NCBI GenBank assembly: GCA_021234155.1
Contig: JAJEKV010000126.1
Location: 1,919,771-1,983,770, forward strand
DNA length: 64,000 nt
DNA from: Isoetes taiwanensis
Taxonomy: Eukaryota > Streptophyta > Lycopodiopsida > Isoetales > Isoetaceae
Reading direction: 5' to 3'
A model generated the notes under the pieces. That model saw nothing but the letters and a program-made list of their open reading frames with translations, was not told the DNA's origin and did not search any database. Shown one piece after another: positions 33,706 to 49,254 of this stretch (position 1 is the first letter of the stretch; the number at the start of each line of letters is the position of its first letter). Made by a program: the position numbers and the translations under genes.

Positions 33706-34430
33706 TGTGACGTCCCCTACTCATATACGGTGCACACACCGGATACAAACAGGAGTTCATCCCCCATACCAGCTCCATGCTGATACAAGGCCCTCCACGT
33801 ATCATTGCAACCTTGACGAGTTCCAGTGGGAAGAATGAAGGGGTCATTTTACCCTGTCTCCCTCAGGGCCTACCTAGCTGCGGAAGCGTAAACATACATG
33901 TAAGTATAAATACATCAACATCACATGACCATCACGAAGGATGGCTCACCACATATCTGCATAGATAAAGATCAGTACATCACATATGGAGATCCTACCC
34001 AAGGCTCAGACTCAAGGACCCAAGGCTCAGACTCAAGGGGGACGACTGACGGCTTGGGCCTCCAGAAGTCATTGCAGACAGAATTCATGGCAAATGGATT
34101 TAGCTGGCATAAGAACATGGCTTAGGGTAGTCCACTCCATCCGCCCCTCCTGTGCACACTTTGCAGAGTAGGTTGAAAGGTCTTGGGACCTGACTGTAGC
34201 CCGCCGGATGCGTAGCCAAAGGGGCTACTCCTGGGTTTCATCTCCCCAGTTCCGATGGGGCAGGGTGACTAGAGGGCCACTGCCCGTACTCGACTGAACT
34301 CCATGAAAGGTGTACACCACCCCAAGAGTGTCGAACCCATGCAAAGCCCGCACGCAGTGGCAGAGCATTAGGCCTAGTGCACTGTAGTCCCCGATATGCT
34401 TTACTACCAGAGGGACGTGATCATGAGACA
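33706..34430 (-). mobile_element. Partial LTR, same family as the chromovirus LTR, in block B1
   Basis: The plus strand begins tgtgacgtcccctac, the reverse complement of the LTR 3' terminus at 14103. Similarity then runs backwards along the LTR to about 13375 (shared landmarks: ggccctccac, 'ccctcagggcctacctagct', 'gtagcccgccggatgcgtag'). The U3-side half is absent, so this is a truncated solo-type LTR. Confidence 0.8.
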
Positions 34431-35084
34431 CGTTAAACCTTTAGTAATTTTAATGTGAGGCATTTGTAGAATTGTTCCCACTATTTTAAAGGTGGTCACA
34501 TCTTTATATTCTAGTAATAAGTCCTCTGAGATTAGCATGTACTTGTTCGGAATGTTTTTTCGCAGCATCGGAGAAACAATTCCAAAGCATATTGCCTGAT
34601 TAAATATCTATTTTAATTTCTCTCTCACCTGATTTATTAAAAGAAAGTGCTCTTCTGTTGTTCGATAAACCTAAATTTGAACAAATCATGTTATACTAAA
34701 TGGTCCTTCACAGCTTTATTTATTCCCTTGATTGATATTAAACTCTATAATACAGAACAAGCAACCCATGGAGTGATGAAACCTGAATAAACCCACTTTA
34801 TTGGAAGCATATTCCTCTATATGATAATCTATAAAGCATGAGAAAGCTTAGAGAACCACCTAGAAAGTGCAAGAATTGGTAGGTGCATCTTACCTTTTAT
34901 TATTTGTAGCTCCAATAAAGTATTCACCCTAAATGTGGTTAGAATGTGAAACATCAAAGCCTAATCCCAGATGTGCTAAAAAGCCACAAACCAAAGGCAA
35001 CTTAACTGTTAAGTATGTGGATCTATTTGTTTTTATTTGACTGATTTATTGAGAAGATGCTTTTCTATAACGTCCGAATCTGCA

Positions 35085-36120
35085 TATTCTAAACAAGGTG
35101 CACCCTGAACTACCACAATCGTCGGATTCGCCGACCGATCCTACGACCCAGATCGTATGTTGGAGCCTCTGGGCACCTCTCGTTTCGCTTATAGTCGTTT
35201 ATGATTGGAGGCGCCTATGATTTTGAAATATGAAATACGATTTCGCCTAAGGTTTTAAGGGAATATCGAACCTCTATACGAGTGTGCCTAAGATTTTAGA
35301 ATATACGGGGGTTTGAAATCTCGACCAAAATAATTCAATGTCCTAATAAGACTACTTTAACCAATGCACCCAGTGAGTTAATATGATTATTTTTTATCTT
35401 AAATCTATGTTTTTTTTATAACAACCCATTCAATTGTTTTAGGAATATATGGTCTATAGTTTCAGGAATTATTATTTTTACATCCATATCAAATCCCCCT
35501 GGAACCCCTCTCATTTATGATTGGAGGTGCCTATGATTTTGAAATATGAAATATGATTTTGCTTAAGGTTTTGAGGGAATATAGAACCTCTATACGACTG
35601 TGTCTAAGATTTTAGAATATGAAATACGGGGGCAAAATAATTCAATGTCCTAATAAGACTACTTTAACCAATGTACCCAATGAGTTAATGTGATTATTTT
35701 TTATCTTGAATCTTTTTTTTTTTTTTTTTTTTAAACAACCCATTTAATTGTTTTAGGGATATATGGTCTATAGTTTCAGAAATTATTATTTTGACATCCA
35801 TATTAAATCCCACTGGAACCTTTACATATTCTAAACGAGGTGCGCCCTGGACTACCACAATCATCGGATTCGCCGATCCTACGGCCCAGATCGTATGTTG
35901 GAGCCTCTGGGCACCTTTCGTTTTGCTTATAGTCATTTATGATTGGAGGCGTCTAAGATTTTGAAATATGAAATACGATTTCGCCTAAGGTTTTGAGGGA
36001 ATATCGAACCTCTATACGGTTGTGCCTAAGATTTTAGAATATGAAATACGGGGGCTTGAACCTCTACCAAAATAATTCAATGTCCTAATAAGACTACTTT
36101 AACCAATGTACGCAGTGAGT
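35085..36120. repeat. Length-variable tandem repeat in B1
   Basis: The word 'tttatgattggagg' returns near 35198, 35515 and 35937, i.e. unit lengths of about 320 and 420 bp. Shared segments include 'gaacctctatacg', 'attcaatgtcctaataagac' and 'cgccgatcctac'. Short units lack internal segments of the long unit. Confidence 0.8.
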
Positions 36121-36126
36121 TAATGT

Positions 36127-37566
36127 ACGCAGTGAGTCCACTTTAAGGGCTCCAAAGACAATCATTTTGGTCTTGGCCATATTCACCTTCATACCCTTAT
36201 TATCACAAAAGTCAGCTAAAGCCTCCAGATGCTTCTGCATACCTGTCACTGACCTTGATAAAATTACTACATCATCAGCATAGAGAAGTAGCGACATCAC
36301 ATACTGGCCCAATGCCATGCCATCTCCCCCGTAGCTCAAAACCCACTCCTCCAGCTGGTCAATAAACAAACCAAATAACGTGTAAGACATAGGACAGCCC
36401 TGTTTAACACCAATATTACTGACTACTACTTCTTGACATTCTTCGTAATAGGGCAAAGATAACCGAACTAGTACTTTCTCATATAACAGTTTTGTTGCCT
36501 GTCTCAGTTCATTTGGCACTCCAAGTTTATCCATTCTTTCCCATAAATTATTTCTGTCCACCGTGTCAAATGCTTTGGCATAATCCACAAAGAGGGCATA
36601 TAGAGGTTTCCTTGTCCCTGTGACCAAATCCATCATCGCTCGCAGTGTCATTAAATGGTCTATGGTGGATTTTTTGGGCCTAAAGCCTGCTTGTCCCATG
36701 GCTCGAACATTAGTTTCTTCAGCCCAACCACTGATTTTGCTATTCACCATAGTTGCAAAAAGTTTTGCAAAAAGACTACTAATCATAATCATTCTATAAT
36801 TACCTGGATCGCTTACGTCTCCAGACTTATGTAAAGGGACAACCCTGTTCATTTGCCATGACCGTGGAAACCCATCTCGCAGGACTGCATTCATCAGCTT
36901 GAGGAGGATTTCGCGTGTCTTCTCGCCAGCCCATTTAAACATCTCTGCTACCAAACCAGTTGCATCTGCAGCCTTCCCATTAGCCAGTTTCTGCAGTCCC
37001 ATATCAATATCATTTATTGAAAAACCCCATTTATCATCTGTGAAATGTTGTATGCTAACACTATCTTCCAATCCTGGAACATGATACAATTTTTGTACCT
37101 GGCCTAATAACTTCTCTACACCCAAAACAGCAGTCTGGTTCAATTGTGGCTTAAGCCTATTCCAGAACCTTTTAGGTTCAACAAGCAATTCTCGAATCAT
37201 ATGCAAATGTTTTTGGTAGAGCCATCGTTTCTTTTTTGATTTAACAAGTTGCATATATTCCTTTTTAAGCTTCTTCCTTCTTTCCCCATGTGCAGTTTTA
37301 AACTCCTTTCTTTTCATTTTGCATTCCATATCGAACCAGCTGTTGCAAGGTAGCCCTTTTAGCTTTCTTTGGGAGACAAAACATCTGGTGGCAGATTCGA
37401 GGACCAGTTCACCAAGCAAAGTGCTAAGGTCATCAGCTTTATCTGGCCATATCAATGTACCTGCATGCAGTTCACACATCGCTTCATATTCGCTAGCTTT
37501 ATTGTATCGCATACTTATTCTAGGTGCAACTTTGACAGTATCAAGAATAAATGCATGCTTCTCCAT
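36127..37566 (-). pseudogene. LINE B ORF2, reverse transcriptase part, truncated
   Basis: Follows the frameshift after the endonuclease SDH motif. Contains 'KGLPCNSWFDMEC', 'NRVVPLHKSGD', 'GQAGFRPKKSTIDHL', 'FVDYAKAFDTVDR', 'GVKQGCPMSYTLFGLFIDQL' (S-Y instead of the usual S-P) and LLLYADDVVILS near 36272. Similarity ends after a 'MIVFGALK' block; the last residues of the open frame come from flanking DNA. Thumb, connection and CCHC are absent. Confidence 0.82.
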
Positions 37567-37572
37567 GCTCTA

Positions 37573-39619
<2,047 letters not shown>

Positions 39620-39675
39620 GAAGTGTGTATTAAGTCTTTGGGAGGCCTAAAAGGCCTAAAAAGACATACCCAATT

Positions 39676-42232
39676 TTAAGTACAATTGTAAAAGAGCAAA
39701 TGAGTCTCAGAATCCTCATCTTGCTCGTCACTCTCACTAAATACATCTTCTTCATCTAGAAGACTATTCAATCTTTTCAGACAAATCTCTCTATATTGTA
39801 GAAGTTCTATTAAATAAGCTCCTGTTTTCTCTCCTCCCAATGAGAAGAAACTTTGGAGATCATCAGCTAGTATACCATGTTGGGCCCGGAGCAAATGGTA
39901 TGCTCCACATCTGAGTAGTGTATGTGCTTCATCTTCCACTTCCTCCTCGCCACATACTTTGCACCATCTCTCAGATCTTGGGACTATATGCCCCCATCTA
40001 CCTGTTTCCACGCCCAGATGATGTGAACTAAGGCGCATCCTGCCAAGAGTATGTCTCTTTTTTATCGAGATGTTATCTTCCAGATAATTTGCAGCTACTA
40101 GACCTGGATTCATGTATTGCTTGTATAGGATCATCTTTGTTTTAGGTTGAGACCACATTCTCCGTTGAACCTTATCATGAACCCATTGCCTTAGATCAGT
40201 ATCTACTGTTATCGCCTCTTGCCAACTGATATCCCATCTATCCAACCAGCATACAACATCATGAGACCATCCTTTTTCCCTACTAGCGTAGAGAGCTTTG
40301 CATGGGACCCTAGTGTCATCCATTTGAAGCACTTTTTTCAGAAATCGGATACACCGTATCATGGCTTCTCCCTCTAAAGGTAACAAACCACATTCTGCCA
40401 ACATCATTGGATAGGGAGTTTGTGATTTAACCCCCAACTCGAGTCTTATGAACTTCTTCAAAATCTGCTCAAGATCATCCCACAAACCTTGTGGAAGACT
40501 GGGCCCCCATATCTCACATCCATATAATGCTACACTTTGCACTAAAGATTCAAACAGGCTTCTTTTGAGTGGCCATGACCATAAATGAGCCTCTCTGCAC
40601 AAGCTTTGCATGCCATAAAGCGCCTTATGGCTCCCATCAACCCTTTGAGCAATGCAAGTATTCCATCTGTGATTTCTGTGAAAAATCAGCCCTAGGTATT
40701 TATAGGAATCACAAATACTTACTGGATTATTTTTGTATCTGAAAGAGGTCACTTGCTTGAGCGCTCCTACCGTCATAACATTCGTTTTTTCCAGGTTTAC
40801 TTGCATCCCGGTTGAATCACAAAAGCGGGCCAGCCCATCTAAATGCCGCTGCATACACTCCGAGGAGCGAGCAAAGATGACCACGTCATCTGCATACATC
40901 AATAACTGCACTACAAAGTCATGCAGCATAACACCATCCAGACAATTCTCCTGTAGCCAGCTTTCCAATCCATCAATGAATAAGCCGAATAAGGTAGGGG
41001 ACATCGGGCATCCTTGTTTTACTCCAATATTGCTCTCAATGTATGCTGGATTCTCTAGTGACAATGGGAATGATAACTGTATCAATACTTTCTCATATAA
41101 GACCTGTACTGCCTCTTTATATTGAGTTGGGATCATAAGCTTATCCATCCGCTCCCACAGCTTCGATCTAGGCACTTTATCAAACGCCTTTTTAAAATCA
41201 ACAAAGGCCACATAAACAGGTTTCTTTGTTCCCTTCACCGTATCAAATATCGTTTTCAGTGCTAACAAGTGATCCAGAGTAGATCGCCCAGCACGAAAAC
41301 CAGCTTGTGACTCGGCTCTTTTGCCATTATTCTCTGCCCATGTGCTTATTTTAGTTTCCAGGATAGATGCCAGGAGTTTAGATAACAAGCTACTGACCAA
41401 AATTGTTCTGTAGTTACTAATATCTTTATTTGATCCACCCTTATGAACTGGTACAACTCGGTTGGTCCGCCACTCAATGGGAAAACCATGCACAAGTGCT
41501 TTTGTGAATAAACTAACCAGAATTGGATGGATTTCCGGACCAGCCCATTTGAGATGTTCTGCACAGAGCCCTTGGTTATCTCTTGCCTTCCCATTTGCCA
41601 TCCTTCTTATTCCTTCTGCTACATCCTCTAAGGTGATCTCCAAATCTGAGCTTATCCCCTTTCCGATGTCAGACACTACTCCTGGCTGGTTGTACAAACC
41701 TCTGACATACTCCCACAGTGTATTCGCAGGTACCGGGCAATCATTTGGACGGCTTCTCCTCAATGTACACCAGAAGCCTTTTGGATCAGATTTGTATTGA
41801 TTACACAAGTCTTCTTGTTTACACTGTACAAACCGTCTCTTTTTAGACCTTGCGATTTTTCTATATGCCTTCCTGTATTGGTCTTTGGCAGTCCCATTGC
41901 TATTCTTCCACTGTGTTTTGGCATCACGGCATTCCTGATCATACCAGGATTTGCAAGGGAGTCCTTTCAGAACTCTCCTTGGTGTAAAGATATCTCTGGC
42001 CGTATTAGAAAGTAAATCGCTTAACTGTCTGCATGCTCTTGATAAATCATCATCCCATATCATTGCGCGCATAGCAGCCTCAATTTTCACCTGATACCCC
42101 ATGCGCAGGCTTTCTCTCATTCTATAACCACTGCCAACCTTTGTGTTTGGATGAGGTGATATCCTCTTATCATTCAACGTGACCACCAAAGGACAGTGAT
42201 CCGATTCAATCTGCTCTGCCCCTACTTGAAAA
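39676..42232 (-). CDS. LINE C ORF2, end of endonuclease, reverse transcriptase and CCHC
   Basis: An open frame from the endonuclease SDH block to the natural stop. Contains 'KGLPCKSWYDQEC', 'NRVVPVHKGGS', 'SQAGFRAGRSTLDHL', 'FVDFKKAFDKVPRSKLW', 'GVKQGCPMSPTLFGLFIDGL' and LLMYADDVVIFA near 40885. The CCHC motif is CKVCGEEEVEDEAHTLLRC, followed by an acidic C-terminal tail. It is damaged only by the frameshift at its upstream edge. Confidence 0.85.
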
Positions 42233-42235
42233 TTC

Positions 42236-43027
42236 TCAATTGTATTCCAAGGTTTGGTCTGCCATGATCAAATAGTCAACTGTACTCCGTCCTCTGCATG
42301 TATTCTTCTTAGTATCTGGAAACCTGGATAGGCCATTGCATATGATCATATTTGTACCACAGCACAAGGTAAGCAATTGTCTGCCCGATTTTGTGATTAT
42401 GGTATCTGATGAACATCTGTCCCATCCTTCCTTCATCAAATCCTTCTTGTCCATTTGATCCAACCAGAGGGGATCCCCTGTATCTGTGTACATGGAAGTC
42501 TGATTATTTCCTGTTCTACTGTTGAAATCCCCAGCAAGAATCACCTTCCCTTTGTTCTGAAAATGCATTATATCTTGTTCTAATGTGAAGAACAAATCCT
42601 CCGGTGATGCATCAGATTCTATGTAAATCTTCTTATGCCTTGGTGCAAAATAGCAAATAGCTAAATAATATAAGAAGAGGGATCCACGTACCTCAATCCA
42701 CATGAATTGCCCGTTTGTGTCCGCTTTGATTCCCTTCACATGCTCCTTGTACTGTGGGCGCACATAACAAGCTAACCCGCCATTACCGCTGTCCATATTT
42801 TTAAACCTCTGATTTTTAACTGAATAAATCATTTCATACCCAGGTAAATCTGGAAGAGAATACAAATCATGCTCTTTGGTTTCAATAAAACAGATTATAT
42901 CTATGTCAACAAGTAGTTCCTGAATTGTTACCACTTTATCTCTCGTTAGTCTGTTAATATTCCAGATTATCATTTTGAGACCTCCCAAGCTCCCTATTCT
43001 GATACAACCGCTTTCCCTTTCAGCCAT
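42236..43027 (-). pseudogene. LINE C ORF2, endonuclease part
   Basis: The frame overlaps the end of ORF1 by about 30 bp in a different phase and could start at ATG 43027 or at the ATG just before WNIN. Blocks present are IIWNINRL, 'ICFIETKEHD', 'LAGDFNSRTG' and 'STVDYLIMAD'. TAG-to-Trp spacing is 29 bases instead of 27, so the phase differs from A, D and E. A one-base insertion near 42233 ends the frame before the 'IESDHCPL' block. Confidence 0.75.
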
Positions 43028-43812
43028 TTAACTTGCTGATTTTTCTGCTTTGCTTCTTTAAACTTTTGGATCTCCATTTTCTTCTCCTGCAGCTGCTCCT
43101 TTGTGAGGTCTTCATTAACCCAAATGAATTTCCCTTTGAGAGTAAACCTCTGCTTCAATACTTGATATTTTGCCTCTCTGTTAGGGAATTTCAGCAAGAT
43201 ATTGCGGGTGCCTGCTTCTTTCTTCCCCAACCTAAAAGCATCGGAGACCTCTACGTTCTGTACCAGCATCTCATCTTTCAAAAATTGCTTAACTGTTTCC
43301 TTGGTGTTCTCATTTTCCTTCTCCGGCAATCCGACAATCCTCAAATTAAGTGCCCTTTGCTTCCTCTCCTGATTTTCTACATAATCATCAAATAAATTGC
43401 GCAGGTTCCCAATCTCGTCCATTGCTGTTTCTACTCCTATATCAGAATTTTTCCCTTTCAGATCAGTAATATCTTCCTTCATCAAATTGATTTCCTCTTG
43501 CAATTTTCCGAGATTAGGTGGAGGGCTTCGTTTTCCCCTCTGAGACCCTTGATTTCCTCCAGTAGTCTAGTTTCCCTAAGTGCAGCTTCATGTCGAAAAT
43601 GAATCAGTTCTGTCATGATTGTGCTCAAAGAAACTTCCGCTTCCAACGGCTCTTCATCAGATTCAAGTTTTTGGCTATCAACGATTGGGATTGACCCTCT
43701 TCCTTCCTTCGTTTGTATTTTTTGTCATTTGTTGCTCAGGTCTCAATCACGAAGATCTGTATCTATGGCTTTCGTGGGCTTCTTAGCAGGTTTCGGCCCT
43801 TTAGGAATGGCC
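42994..43812 (-). pseudogene. LINE C ORF1, damaged N-terminus
   Basis: An ATG at 43812 opens a basic start (MAIPKGPKPAKKPTK) that soon meets a stop at about 43740. A coiled-coil stretch in another phase covers about 43690-43500. From 43503 to 42994 the frame is open with more coiled coil and the RRM and C-terminal domain: 'ALNLRIVGLPEKENENTKE', 'AFRLGKKEAGTRNILLKF' and 'IWVNEDLTKEQLQEKKMEIQ'. The stop is TAG at 42994-42996 followed by GGA, as in LINE D. Confidence 0.75.
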
Positions 43813-43883
43813 ATCTCCGTTCAAAAAGCAAAAATAGACAAAAAGCGCTCACACCAAATGGCCCTCACACCGGGAGAAGATAT

Positions 43884-44017
<134 letters not shown>

Positions 44018-44822
44018 TTATCGAAAAACATTATCAATTCAATCCTGAACCACAATAAATGCAATTATGTGGGTGAGAGAAATATAGCATCCAAAAACAC
44101 TCGTAAGTTTGAATAATATTTTTTTCTTTTTATTTTTTCTTTGTGGATATGGAAGTGTCCTTGCTTTCAACTTGTTGTATGTCCTTATTGAGTGATTTTT
44201 ATATTTGATTATCGCCTTTGCCCAGTCGGAGGTTTTGTGATATGCATATCTAGGACCACCCTCCCCCCACACTCCTCCGCCTTCTCACATTTAAGCGACA
44301 AGATTGAAGTAGCTTTTTGTGTTTAAGCTTAATGGTATCAGTTCTAGCTGGTATGTCCTTACAAATGTGGAAGGTTTGACAGATTTTCATTAGCTGCTCC
44401 AAAATTCTCTCAAAGAGAAACTTATCCGAATGTTGAAGCCAAATATGAGTTTAGCATTAGAACAATTAGATTCAACATCAAACTTATTCTTGTTTATGCA
44501 TTGTTAATATTTACACATGTTGTATTTTTAGGTTGCAAGTCACAATACACCACCAATAGCTATAATTATTTGTATTTACCTAAAGGTCTAGCCTTAAGAA
44601 TTCACCTCGTTGACCTAGACTTCTAAAGTTGATGCTTAGAGAGTTATATTACATGTATTACCAAACTTCTTTTGTCATATTGCATTCTTCTTATCACCAA
44701 TTGCCGGCATGAAACTACTGAAATATTGCATCAATGTGTCCCCTAATCTTATTCCACTTGTTATAGTCCATTGGCTTGATACTTGATACTTTAGTTTGAC
44801 CCTACAACTTGTCATTTATTAT

Positions 44823-45598
44823 TGTGACGTCCCCTACTCATATACGGTGCACTCACCGGATACAAACAGGAGTTCATCCCCCATACCAGCTCCATGCTGA
44901 TACAAGGCCCTCCACGTATCATTGCAACCTTCACGAGTTTCAGTGGGAAGAATGAAGGGGTCATTTTACCCTGTCTCCCTCAGGGCCTACCTAGCTGCGG
45001 AAGCGTAAACATACATGTAAGTATAAATACATCAACATCACATGACCATCACGAAGGATGGCTCACCACATATCTGCATAGATAAAGATCAGTACATCAC
45101 ATATGGAGATCCTACCCAAGGCTCAGACTCAAGGACCCAAGGCTCAGACTCAAGGGGACGCGACCCGGCGGCTTGGGCCTCCGTAAGTCATTACGCATGC
45201 GAATTCATGGCAAATGGATTTAGCTGGCATAAGAACATGGCTTAGGGTAGTCCACTCCATCCGCCCCTCCTTTGCACACTTTGCAGAGTAGGTTGAAAGG
45301 TCTTGGGACCTGACTGTAGCCCGCCGGATGCGTAGCCAAAGGGGCTACTCCTGGGTTTCATCTCCCCAGTTCCGATGGGGCAGGTAGGGATTGCTCCCAC
45401 CAGAGGTTGGCATGCTGACTCAAGGTGACTAGAGGGCCACTGCTCGTACTCGACTGAACTCCATGAAAGGTGTACACCACCCCAAGATTGTCGAACCCAT
45501 GCAAAGCCCGCACGCAGTGGCAGAGCATTAGGCCTAGTGCACTGTAGTCCCCGATAGGCTTTACTACCAGAGGGACGTGATCATGAGACACGTTAAAC
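44823..45598 (-). mobile_element. Partial LTR, same family as the chromovirus LTR, in block B2
   Basis: Second copy of the remnant at 33706; starts tgtgacgtcccctac. It retains a segment around 45384-45425 that B1 has lost and that matches the chromovirus LTR near 13540-13570, so B2 is the more complete copy. Confidence 0.8.
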
Positions 45599-46249
45599 CT
45601 TTAGTAATTTTAATGTGAGGCATTTGTAGAATTGTTCCCACTATTTTAAAGGTGGTCACATCTTTATATTCTTTATATTCTAGTAATAAGTTCTCTGAGA
45701 TTAGCATGTACTTGTTCGGAATGTTTTTTCGCAGCATCGGAGAAACAATTCCAAAGCATATTGCCTGATTAAATATCTATTTTAATTTCTCTCTCACCTG
45801 ATATATTAAAAGAAAGTGCTCTTCTGTTGTTCGATAAACCTAAATTTGAACAAATCATGTTATACTAAATGGTCCTTCACAGCTTTATTTATTCCCTTGA
45901 TTGATATTAAACTCTATAATACAGAACAAGCAACCCATGGAGTGATGAAACCTGAATAAACCCACTTTATTGGAAGCATATTCCTCTATATGATAATCTA
46001 TAAAGCATGAGAAAGCTTAGAGAACCACCTAGAAAGTGCAAGAATTGGTAGGTGCATCTTACCTTTTATTATTTGTAGCTCCAATAAAGTATTCACCCTA
46101 AATGTGGTTAGAATGTTAAACATCAAAGCCTAATCCCAGATGTGCTAAAAAGCCACAAACCAAAGGCAACTTAACTGTTAAGTATGTGGATCTATTTGTT
46201 TTTATTTGACTGATTTATTGAGAAGATGCTTTTCTATAACGTCCGAATC

Positions 46250-47960
46250 TGCATATTCTAAACAAGGTGCACCCTGAACTACAGTCGTCGGATTCGCCGA
46301 TCCTATGACCCAGATCGTATGTTGGAGCCTCTGGGCACCTCTCGTTTCGCTTATAGTCGTTTATGATTGGAGGCGCCTATGATTTTGAAATATGAAATAC
46401 GATTTCGCCTAAGGTTTTAAGGGAATATCGAACCTCTATACGAGTGTGCCTAAGATTTTAGAATATACGGGGGTTTGAATCTCTACCAAAATAATTCAAT
46501 GTCCTAATAAGACTACTTTAACCAATGCACCCAGTGAGTTAATATGATTATTTTTTATCTTAAATCTATATTTTTTTTTTATAACAACCCATTCACTTGT
46601 TTTAGGAATATATGGTCTATAGTTTCAGGAATTATTATTTTTACATCCATATCAAATCCCCCTGGAACCCCTCTCATTTATGATTGGAGGTGCCTATGAT
46701 TTTGAAATATGAAATACGATTTTGCTTAAGGTTTTGAGGGAATATAGAACCTCTATACGACTGTGTCTAAGATTTTAGAATATGAAATATGGGGGCTTGA
46801 ACCTCTACCAAAATAATTCAATGTCCTAATAAGACTACTTTAACCAATGTACTCAGTGAGTTAATGTGATTATTTTTTATCTTGAATCTATTTTTTTTTT
46901 TATAACAATCCATTTAATTGTTTTAGGGACATATGGTCTATAGTTTCAGAAATTATTATTTTGACATCCATATTAAATCCCACTGGAACCTTTACATATT
47001 CTAAACGAGGTGCGCCCTGGACTACCACAATCATCGGATTCACCGATCCTACGACCCAGATCGTATGTTGGAGCCTCTGGGCACCTTTCGTTTTGCTTAT
47101 AGTCATTTATGATTGGAGGCGTCTATGATTTTGAAATATGAAATACGATTTCGCCTAAGGTTTTGAGGGAATATCGAACCTCTATACGGTTGTGCCTAAG
47201 ATTTTAGAATATGAAATACGGGGGCTTGAAATACGATTTCGCCTAAGGTTTTGAGGGAATATCGAACCTCTATACGGTTGTGCCTAAGATTTTAGAATAT
47301 GAAATACGGGGGCTTGAACCTCTACCAAAATAATTCAATGTCCTAATAAGACTACTTTAACCAATGTACGCATTGAGTTAATGTGATTATTTTTTATCTT
47401 GAATCTATATTTTTTTTTATAACAACCCATTCAATTGTTTTAGGGATATATAGTCTATGGTTTCAGGAATTATTATTTTTACATCCATATCAAATCCTCC
47501 TGGAACCCCCTATTATTTTGCTACATATTCTAAACGAGGTGCACCCTGGACTGCCACAATGGTCGGATTTGCCGATCCTACGACCCAAATCGTATGTTGG
47601 AACCTCTAGACACCTCTCATTTCGCTTATAGTCATTTATGATTGGAGGCGCCTATGATTTTGAAATATGAAATACAATTTCGCTTGGTGGGGAATATCGA
47701 ACCTCTATACGGCTGTGCCTAAGATTTTAGAATATGAAATACGGGGGCTTGAACCTCTACCAAAATAATTCAATGTCCTAATAAGACTACTTTAACCAAT
47801 GTACCCAGTGAGTTAATGTGATTATTTTTTATCTTGAATCTATGTTTTTTTTTATAACAACCCATTCAATTGTTTTAGGAATATATGGTCTATGGTTTCA
47901 GGAATTGTTATTTTTACATCCATATCAAATCCCCCTGGAACCCCCTGTTATTTTGCTGCA
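46250..47960. repeat. Length-variable tandem repeat in B2
   Basis: The word 'tttatgattggagg' returns near 46360, 46678, 47106 and 47635, giving units of about 320, 430 and 530 bp. A perfect or near-perfect 88-bp duplication lies inside one unit (words at 47141 and 47229). Confidence 0.8.
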
Positions 47961-49254
47961 TATTGATATGAGCACGGGGAGTGGTCTACAGTGAAAGTAC
48001 TATAGGAATAAAGTAAAGTTATGCGAATTATTATCCCTGAAGTAGCCTAGTAATATAAGGGCAAGGAAATTAATATTCCTAAGGGAGACATTTGTCAATA
48101 TAATATTTATACAACCATTGTAATATTTGAAAGGGTTGTGACCAAGGACAAAGGAAAGAAGAGATGTATTATTAAAGACCATTGATTATTTTTTGAAAGG
48201 GAGGGGGAGGAGAGGAGGGGGTGCATCTTAGTATTTTAAAGATGGGCCTTTGCCTTTTAAAAGTGCCATTAATATTAAAGAGATGCAGCATCGAATGTAA
48301 AAGGTGAAGCTGCAACTATATGTAAGAACGTGCCAGGAAGCTTGCAGTTCAAATACTAGCTATTCAGCCCATTCCAACATTCGATCTGTTACAGGCGACC
48401 ATATTCAGCAAGATCAACTAGTAGAATCAAAGTAGATAATTGAAGGAATTTTGACTTCTTGAATGAGCAAAACTTAAAGCTTCAACAAAAAATATATGAA
48501 CTCTGGACAATCTGGATCTTTATTTTGGAAAATTGTTAAAGTACAGTACTTCACTGCCCAACCGGATACACTTCTGAAAGGCGATACAAAAAAAGCTAGT
48601 CACTAGCTTAACTGGCTATTGACCATTGATCATCACTCCTTCATCGCAGCCACGAATCAAGGGAATTTATACTGGCTTTGAGGATAGGGTAGGATTTAGA
48701 ATTCAGTATTCACAAACTGGCTTGGCTTCTTTGATAGACGTGCAACCCCTTTGTATAATTCATAGGCCCTGGCATATCTGGACATTTAATAGTTGGTTTC
48801 CTGGTAGCCAAAGTCTATCTGCTCACAAATTATTTGTTGATTCTCTATATCACGTTGCAGCAATAAAATATTTGGTTGCCCACCCCTGTATATGTTGTCA
48901 TAGCATCCTACGATTGTCACTAATCCTAATAATTGGTTGTTTACGGCTGTTGGCCCCCTGCCCAGTTCGTTGTCGCCTGCTCTATATGTTCATTGCTAAC
49001 CCCTTTTTATCAATGGATTTTCTCCCTTGTTTAACATTCGTTGTCCACCTTCTTTAAATATAGTTGATGTCCATTTCATGAATCATAATCTCCCCATTTC
49101 TTATGTTGGTTGCTTCCTTCTTTTTATATCCGGGACTTTACCCCTTCTATATAATTGAATGTCCAATGAAGCTCTTCCCAAATAAAAGGTAAATATACCC
49201 TTAATTATACTTGCACGGCCCCTTCTTATCTTTGGTAGTCTTTAGTAGTCTTTG
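47961..49254. other. Intergenic region, no gene recognised
   Basis: Mixed sequence with a purine-rich stretch near 48195-48225. A plus-strand open frame at 48626-49057 starts late, has no recognisable motif and low-complexity composition, and is not accepted as a gene. Confidence 0.5.

Larger units (their letters stand above)
32958..36120. repeat. Duplicated block B1
   Basis: About 3.1 kb that matches 44025-47240 at very high identity by eye. It begins with aaaaacattatcaattcaat just after a GA tract in both places. B1 lacks two short segments present in B2: about 36 bp near 33515 and about 37 bp inside the LTR remnant near 34264. It contains an LTR remnant and a length-variable tandem repeat and no recognisable gene. 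It ends at the truncated 3' side of LINE B. Confidence 0.9.
44025..47960. repeat. Duplicated block B2
   Basis: Near-identical to block B1 up to about 47240 and then extends further into the tandem repeat. It starts with aaaaacattatcaattcaat. No recognisable gene. High identity implies a recent duplication. Confidence 0.9.

Noticed and set aside
48626-49057. 143-codon plus-strand frame
   Set aside because: No recognisable motif, late and uncertain start, AT/T-rich low-complexity composition; treated as chance.
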